Under the pieces are notes generated by a model. That model saw only the letters and a list, made by a program, of their open reading frames with translations, was not told the origin of the DNA and did no database searches. From assembly GCF_003574835.2 (NCBI RefSeq), contig NZ_CP063196.1, forward strand, positions 558,001-622,000: 64,000 nucleotides of DNA, in the 5' to 3' direction. Position 1 is the stretch's first letter, and the number at the start of each line of letters is the position of its first letter. A program made the position numbers and the translations under genes. The DNA comes from Thermobifida halotolerans (GTDB lineage Bacteria > Actinomycetota > Actinomycetes > Streptosporangiales > Streptosporangiaceae). Of the stretch, positions 57,753 to 64,000 are shown in pieces.

Positions 57753-59789
57753 TCAGACCACGTCCAGCGGGTCCATCCGCACCTGGACGGCCCTCTCCTC
57801 CCGGCGGGCGCTGCGGGCCGCGCCCGCGGCCTTGAGCGCGGCCGACAGTTCGCGGGAGGCGTCCCGGGAGACGCGCAGCAGGGCGCGTTCGACGCCGTCA
57901 CCGCCGACGGGGACCGGTCCCAGCAGCTCGGCCGTCGGCGGCAGGGCGGCCTGGTCGAGGAACTCCCGCACCCGCGCGGCCTCCCCGGTGACCGAGGCCA
58001 TCGTCACGGCGGGCGGGAAGCCCAGTTCCCGGCGTTCGGCCAGCTCCCGTTCCGCGAAGGCGGCCGGGTTCCACCGGATGAGCGCCTGCACCGCCGGGAG
58101 CGCCGCGTCGGCCAGCACCACCACCTGCCCGCCGTCCTCGGCGGGACGCACCAGGGCCGAGGCGTTGCACCAGCGGCGCAGCGCCTCCTCGGCGGCCCGC
58201 AGGTCGGCCCGGCCCAGCAGCGCCCAGCCGTCCAGGAGCACCGCCGCCGCATACCCCCCGGCCGCGGTCGGCTCGGCGCCGGGGGTCGCCACCACCAGCG
58301 CCGGGGTGTCGGGAACCTCCGCGAGGACCTCCTCGCGTCCCGAGGTGCGCACCGGTACCGACGGGAAGGCCCGGCCCAGTTCCTCGGCGGTGCGGCGGGC
58401 GCCGACCACGGTCGCGCGCATCCGGGGGAACTCGCAGGAGGGGCAGCGCCAGTCCCCGGCGATGTGGCCGCACCAGCGGCAGTACGGCATGGCGTGGGCG
58501 CTGCGCAGCGCCAGTGGCCCCCGGCAGGCCGGGCAGCGGGCGGGCGTGCGGCAGCGCGCGCAGGCCAGCGCGTCCAGGTAGCCGCGGCGGGGGACCTGGA
58601 ACAGCACCGGTCCCCGGCGCGCGGCCTCCCGGGCCACCCGCAGCGCCATGCTGGGCAGCCGCGCCGAGCGTGCCGCCTCGTCGCGGGCGAGTTCGGCGTC
58701 GTCTCCTGCGGCGCGGACGAGGGGGGCGCGCCGCCGCACCAGGTCCCGGTCGGCGAGGATCGGGTGCGCCCACCCCGACTCGACCAGGAGAGCGGACTCG
58801 ACGGTCCTGGTGAAGGAGCCGAACAGCGCCGCGGACCGGGTTCGGTGGGCGCGCAGCGACAGCACGGTGCGGGCGTGCGGGTAGGGCGCGTGGGGGTCGC
58901 AGTGCACGTCGTCGCCGTCGTCCCAGAGCACCACCAGGCCCAGGTCGGTCACCGGGGCGAACATCGCGGCGCGGGTGCCCACCACGATCCGGACGCGGCC
59001 GCGCAGCACCGTCAGCCAGCGCCGGTAGCGTTCGGCCGGGCCGAGTTCGGCCGTCAGCGCCACGTGGCGGTCCCGGCCGAGCCGTTCGGTCAGTGCGGCG
59101 TCCACCCGGGCGACGGCACGGCCGTCGGGCACCACGACGAGCGTGCCGCGGCCCGCGGCCAGGGCGGTGTGCGCGGCCACCGCGATCGCGTCGCACCACC
59201 GCGGCCCAGGCAGGGCGGTCCACACCGCGCGCGGCGCCCGGTCGGCGCGCAGCGCGCCCAGGAACGCCGGGCCGGTCGGGTAGTCGGTCCAGGGACCGGC
59301 GTCGAGCGGGGCGTCCCCGATCCCGGGCGGCGGTTCGGCCGCGGCGGGCTGCGGCTCCTTCTCGACCCGGGCGTGCCGCGGCGGCACGGCCAGCCGCAGC
59401 ACGTCGCTGAGCGTGCCCGCGTAGTGGTCGGCGACGGCGCGGGCCAGCGCGGCGATCTCGGGGGTGAGTACCGGCTCGGGGGAGACCACCTGGTGCAGGT
59501 AGGCCAGGCGGCCCGGGAACGCCGACTCCGCGACCCGTTCCAGCAGGAAGCCGTCCAGGGTCTGGCCGTTGAACCGGACCCGGACCCGGCAGCCGGGCAC
59601 GGCGGTCTCGTCCAGGGACTCGGGCACCCGGTAGTCGAAGGGGCGGTCCAGGTGCGGCAGCGGCGTGTCCACGACGACCCGCGCCACGGACAGCGTGGCG
59701 GCGGGCCTGCGGGGGCGGGGTCGCGGGGCCGTCGCGGCGCGGGGCGCCTCGAAGAGGGCTCCCTCGTCGGGGGCGGACTGGTCGGACAT
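57753..59789 (-). CDS. priA: Primosomal protein PriA, helicase-degenerate actinobacterial type
   Basis: A 678-residue replication-restart factor. The N-terminal 3'-DNA-binding domain (VVVDTPLPHLDRPFDYRVPE) and zinc region (CARCRTPARCPAC, YCRWCGH, WRCPSC) are intact. The Walker A motif is missing (ALPGPRWCDAIA in its place) and the DEAH-type box reads WDDGDDVHC, so ATP-driven unwinding is unlikely; this loss is known for actinobacterial PriA. ATG 59789 lacks a clear ribosome-binding site. metK-priA-fmt synteny is broken on both sides by insertions. Confidence 0.93.
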   Translation of the reverse strand: MSDQSAPDEGALFEAPRAATAPRPRPRRPAATLSVARVVVDTPLPHLDRPFDYRVPESLDETAVPGCRVRVRFNGQTLDGFLLERVAESAFPGRLAYLHQVVSPEPVLTPEIAALARAVADHYAGTLSDVLRLAVPPRHARVEKEPQPAAAEPPPGIGDAPLDAGPWTDYPTGPAFLGALRADRAPRAVWTALPGPRWCDAIAVAAHTALAAGRGTLVVVPDGRAVARVDAALTERLGRDRHVALTAELGPAERYRRWLTVLRGRVRIVVGTRAAMFAPVTDLGLVVLWDDGDDVHCDPHAPYPHARTVLSLRAHRTRSAALFGSFTRTVESALLVESGWAHPILADRDLVRRRAPLVRAAGDDAELARDEAARSARLPSMALRVAREAARRGPVLFQVPRRGYLDALACARCRTPARCPACRGPLALRSAHAMPYCRWCGHIAGDWRCPSCEFPRMRATVVGARRTAEELGRAFPSVPVRTSGREEVLAEVPDTPALVVATPGAEPTAAGGYAAAVLLDGWALLGRADLRAAEEALRRWCNASALVRPAEDGGQVVVLADAALPAVQALIRWNPAAFAERELAERRELGFPPAVTMASVTGEAARVREFLDQAALPPTAELLGPVPVGGDGVERALLRVSRDASRELSAALKAAGAARSARREERAVQVRMDPLDVV

Positions 59790-59941
59790 GACTGTCCCAG
59801 TCTTACCAGAGCCCTGCCGGGGCTCCGGGGCCACAGCGGGGGCGGGAAGTCAACGGTCGCTGACCGTGCGCTCCGTGTGACTGACCGGCAGCTTCTCGAA
59901 AGACCCCGTTTCTGGTTCATGCCCCCGAAACGAGGATCATT

Positions 59942-60215
59942 GTGAGTGATCTGCTGCTGCGTGGCGGCGCGATGGCAGCGGCCGTCCCGGCCTTCTCCGC
60001 CAGCGCCTGGTTCGGGTGGGCGCAGGAGCGCCCGCCCGCGGGCTGGAAGATCCCCCTGGCCGTGGGCTCGGTGGGCGGATGCTGCTCGCGGCCGCAGCGG
60101 GCACGGTCGCGGGGCTGAACCGGACCACCGGCCCGGCTCTCGACGACGCGGAGAACTTCCGGACCCATCTCGTCACCGTGGCGGTCGAGTCCGGGCTGGC
60201 GGCCTCCGCCGCCCG
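59942..60215 (+). pseudogene. Frameshifted, truncated membrane-protein gene
   Basis: GTG 59942 with GAGGATC upstream opens a frame reading LLLRGGAMAAAVPAFSASAW, FGWAQERPPAGWKIPLAVGS, then after GTGGGCGG one base appears to be missing. The sense continues in the next frame as MLLAAAAGTVAGLNRTTGPA, LDDAENFRTHLVTVAVESG and LAAS. The two hydrophobic segments look like helices of one small membrane protein whose 3' half is gone. Lies between priA and cel6A. Confidence 0.6.
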
Positions 60216-60263
60216 GCCCCCCGGGGGCCGCGGCGCGCCGAAACGGTCGGGGGGGGACAGGAA

Positions 60264-60290
60264 GCGGCCCGAGCCGAGGGCTCGGGCCGC
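60264..60290 (-). terminator. Terminator of cel6A
   Basis: A perfect 12-bp stem (GCGGCCCGAGCC and complement) with a 3-base loop, 20 bases beyond the cel6A stop. Confidence 0.8.
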
Positions 60291-60310
60291 CCCGTGCACT
60301 GCCGGGAGGG

Positions 60311-61825
<1,515 letters not shown>

Positions 61826-62049
61826 TCATAGAAGTGACAGAGTGCCGTGTACGCGGCGTGGTCGGGGATTCCGCAGATGTCTGATGATGCGCGGAAATAT
61901 TTCTGAATCCAGAAAACGCAGGCGGAAGCCGATGGAAACCACTTCGGGCGGAGAACTGACTGAGGTGTGGGTGTCGGGTTCTGCGGCGGGTGCGGGGGTC
62001 TTCGCGGAGAACCCGGGGGTGGGTGAGGTATTCCACCCCGGCGTCCGGG

Positions 62050-62238
62050 GCGGGCCACCACCGGCTGGCCGCGCCTGGTCGAGGCGCCCCCCGGGCGGAC
62101 AAGCCGCAAGAACACCAGAAACCCCGGACCGGTCCTCCGGGGGAGCGGGACCGTCTCCGAAGGTGCGGGTGGGTGGGCCGTATCCGGGCTCGGCGCCCGG
62201 GGCGCCTCGACCGGCCACCGGCAGCCGGTGGTGGCCCG
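62050..62238. repeat. Inverted repeat of about 38 bases per arm
   Basis: The arm CGGGCCACCACCGGCTGGCC plus GCGCCTGGTCGAGGCGCC (62051-62088) recurs inverted at about 62201-62238 with few differences. The 112-base interior shows no gene. It is part of the 970-base gene-free region between the cel6A promoter and fmt. Confidence 0.7.
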
Positions 62239-62329
62239 CTTCTGAGGAGTCCTGCGGAATGCCTCGGCCTCGCCGGGGCGCAGTGGAACCGCATCCGCCG
62301 CGAACCCGGCTGTCAGACCTCGGTGAGGG

Positions 62330-62570
62330 GGCGAGCCCACCTGTGATCCCCCTCCGGGGTCGAGGTTGCAGGGCCCCCTGGGGTGGAGGCCACCCGAAAC
62401 CTCCTGCGGGGCCCGGGGAAGGCCGTGGTGCGCGATGCCTCCCCGCGCCCTGGAGGCAGCCCTGCGCCCTCAGCCCTGATGCCGCAGAACGCCCCACCAA
62501 CCCGCCGGTGGAGGCGCGGGCGCCCCGAGCGCTTCGCCCACCTGTCCACCCCACCGTGCCCTTGCCCCAC
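62330..62570 (+). repeat. Dispersed GC-rich repeat, copy C
   Basis: Contains CTCCGGGGTCGAGGTTGCAG and CTGGGGTGGAGGCCACCCG, like the outer units of copies B and D. It ends with CCACCAACCCGCCGGTGGAG, GCGCGGGCGCCCCGAGCGC and GTCCACCCCACC, closely matching the right end of copy A. No coding potential seen. Confidence 0.65.
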
Positions 62571-62747
62571 CCAGGCCCCCTCCTACGACCGGACCGCCTC
62601 CAGGGCAGGAAGACGCGGACCCCCGTCCACAGCGTGTCGGACGGCGGCCACGGATTCCGCGAATGGCAATACGCTGGACCCGGGCGGGCGTCGCAGGCAC
62701 GCCGCGGCGGGGAAGGCCGCGGTCGACATCGCACATGGGGGTCGTAC

Positions 62748-63680
62748 ATGAGACTGGTCTTCGCGGGCACACCCGAGGTGGCGGTGCCGTCTCTGGAGGC
62801 GCTGCTCGCCTCCGAGCACGAGGTGGCCGCGGTGGTCACCCGCCCCGACGGCGCCGCGGGCCGGGGCCGCCGCGTCTCGGTCAGCCCGGTGGCGCGCCGG
62901 GCCGCCGAGGCCGGAATCGAGGTCCTCAAACCCGCCAGGGCCAGCGATCCCGAGTTCCTCGACCGGCTGCGCGCCATCGCCCCCGACTGCTGCCCCGTCG
63001 TGGCCTACGGCGCGCTGCTGCGTCAGGAAGCACTCGACATCCCCCGCCACGGCTGGATCAACCTGCACTTCTCCCTGCTGCCCGCATGGCGCGGCGCCGC
63101 CCCCGTGCAGCACGCCGTCCTGCACGGCGACGACATCACCGGAGCCACCACCTTCCGCATCGAGCAGGCCCTGGACTCCGGCCCGGTCTACGGCACGGTC
63201 ACCGAACCCATCAACCCCCGCGACACCAGCGGAGACCTGCTGGAGCGCCTGTCGCGCTCGGGGGCCGAACTCCTCGTGCGCACCCTGGACGGCATCGCCG
63301 AGGGCGAGCTCGTGCCCCGGCCGCAGAGCACCGAGGGCGTCACCTACGCGTCCAAACTCACCTCCGACGACGCGCGGGTCGACTTCACCGCCCCCGCCAT
63401 GCACGTCGACCGGCTCGTCCGCGCCTGCACCCCCGCCCCCGGCGCGTGGACCCTCTTCCGCGGCGCCCGCCTCAAGCTCGGCCCGGTCCAGCCCGTCGCC
63501 GACGCCCCCGCCCTGCCCCCCGGCCGCCTGGCGGTCGGCCGGAAGGAGGTCCTGGTCGGCACCGCCACCCACCCGGTGCGGCTCGGCGACGTCCAACCGC
63601 AGGGCAAGAAGGCCATGCCCGCCGCGGACTGGGCGCGCGGCGTGCGACCCGGCGACGACGAGAGCCTCGGAGACCGGTGA
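62748..63680 (+). CDS. fmt: Methionyl-tRNA formyltransferase
   Basis: Formylates initiator Met-tRNA. 310 residues: [16 protein letters not shown], the substrate loop [13 protein letters not shown], the catalytic Asn-His in [16 protein letters not shown] and Asp in LDSGPVYG, then a small C-terminal barrel. ATG 62748 with GGGGG upstream. Precedes rsmB as in most actinomycetes. Confidence 0.96.
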   Translation: MRLVFAGTPEVAVPSLEALLASEHEVAAVVTRPDGAAGRGRRVSVSPVARRAAEAGIEVLKPARASDPEFLDRLRAIAPDCCPVVAYGALLRQEALDIPRHGWINLHFSLLPAWRGAAPVQHAVLHGDDITGATTFRIEQALDSGPVYGTVTEPINPRDTSGDLLERLSRSGAELLVRTLDGIAEGELVPRPQSTEGVTYASKLTSDDARVDFTAPAMHVDRLVRACTPAPGAWTLFRGARLKLGPVQPVADAPALPPGRLAVGRKEVLVGTATHPVRLGDVQPQGKKAMPAADWARGVRPGDDESLGDR

Positions 63681-63766
63681 TCACCGGCGCGGATCGATAC
63701 CCTCGTTGACGAGGGCCGCACCACGGCGGCCGGCGCAGACACGACCAGGCATGAGGCGACTCCACC

Positions 63767-64000
63767 GTGACCGAGAGATCCCGCTCCCCGTACCGCCCGA
63801 CACGCCGCGGACGCGGAGGACCCGCGCCGCAGGCCCGCCCGAAGGACCCGGCGCGCAGGGCCGCCTATGACGTGCTGCACGCGGTGCAGAGCCGCGACGC
63901 CTACGCCAACCTGCTGCTCCCGGTCACCCTCAGGGAACGCGACATCACCGGACGCGACGCCGGGCTGGCCACCGAGCTGACCTACGGGACCCTGCGCCGC
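63767..64000 (+). CDS. rsmB: 16S rRNA (cytosine-967-C5)-methyltransferase RsmB, N-terminal fragment
   Basis: 78 codons up to the right edge. A basic Arg/Pro-rich leader is followed by the NusB-like RNA-binding domain start: RRAAYDVLHAVQSRDAYANL, RDAGLATELTYGTLRR. The catalytic domain lies outside the window. GTG 63767, 86 bases after fmt. Confidence 0.9.
   Translation, partial: MTERSRSPYRPTRRGRGGPAPQARPKDPARRAAYDVLHAVQSRDAYANLLLPVTLRERDITGRDAGLATELTYGTLRR

Overview
The window comes from a high-GC actinomycete of the Nocardiopsaceae, almost certainly a Thermobifida. The best evidence is a secreted Cel6A-type endoglucanase (60311-61642, minus). It has the GH6-linker-CBM2 layout and mature-protein start of the T. 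fusca enzyme and sits behind a perfect 14-bp CelR operator, but its linker and many residues differ from my recollection of T. fusca, so this is probably a sister species. Codon third positions are strongly G/C, many genes start with GTG, and several TTG starts are likely. Left third (1-34 kb): the order ctaE / trpD / DEDD-UvrC-like nuclease / NlpC-P60 / fadD / acyltransferase / aroG / pknL / Rv2175c-type regulator / GNAT / metF / polyprenyl synthase follows the Mycobacterium tuberculosis Rv2193-to-Rv2170 neighbourhood. Into this frame are set glucokinase, a PPi-type phosphofructokinase behind a perfect DasR-like palindrome, thiI, and a thiamine block (thiO-thiS-thiG behind a TPP riboswitch, plus thiE). 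aroG has a 23-codon aromatic leader peptide and an intrinsic terminator, a classical attenuator. Middle (33.7-50 kb): bldD diverges from the pyrimidine run pyrR-pyrB-pyrC-carA-carB-(hairpin)-pyrK-pyrD-pyrF. This leads into a housekeeping cluster, mihF-gmk-rpoZ-coaBC-metK. A PyrR-binding loop abuts the pyrR ribosome-binding site. A perfect 15-bp hairpin separates carB from pyrK. Right part (50-64 kb): the usual metK-priA-fmt-rsmB order is interrupted twice. Between metK and priA lie a DUF418 membrane protein, an intact VapBC pair, an F420-type nitroreductase-like protein, an operon of DUF3870, a class III CoA-transferase and a glutaryl-CoA-dehydrogenase-like enzyme, a degenerate methyltransferase and a nucleotidyltransferase. 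Between priA and fmt lie a frameshifted gene remnant, cel6A and about 1 kb of repeat-rich non-coding DNA. Other non-gene content: a family of GC-rich dispersed repeats (13.2, 14.4, 32.5 and 62.4 kb), the first two in inverted orientation around one gene; a degraded VapBC locus at 27.6-28.2 kb; and long perfect hairpins, mostly without T-tracts, at many gene ends. No rRNA, tRNA, CRISPR array, prophage or intact insertion sequence was seen. Calls rest on reading motifs and gene order; no database search was run.
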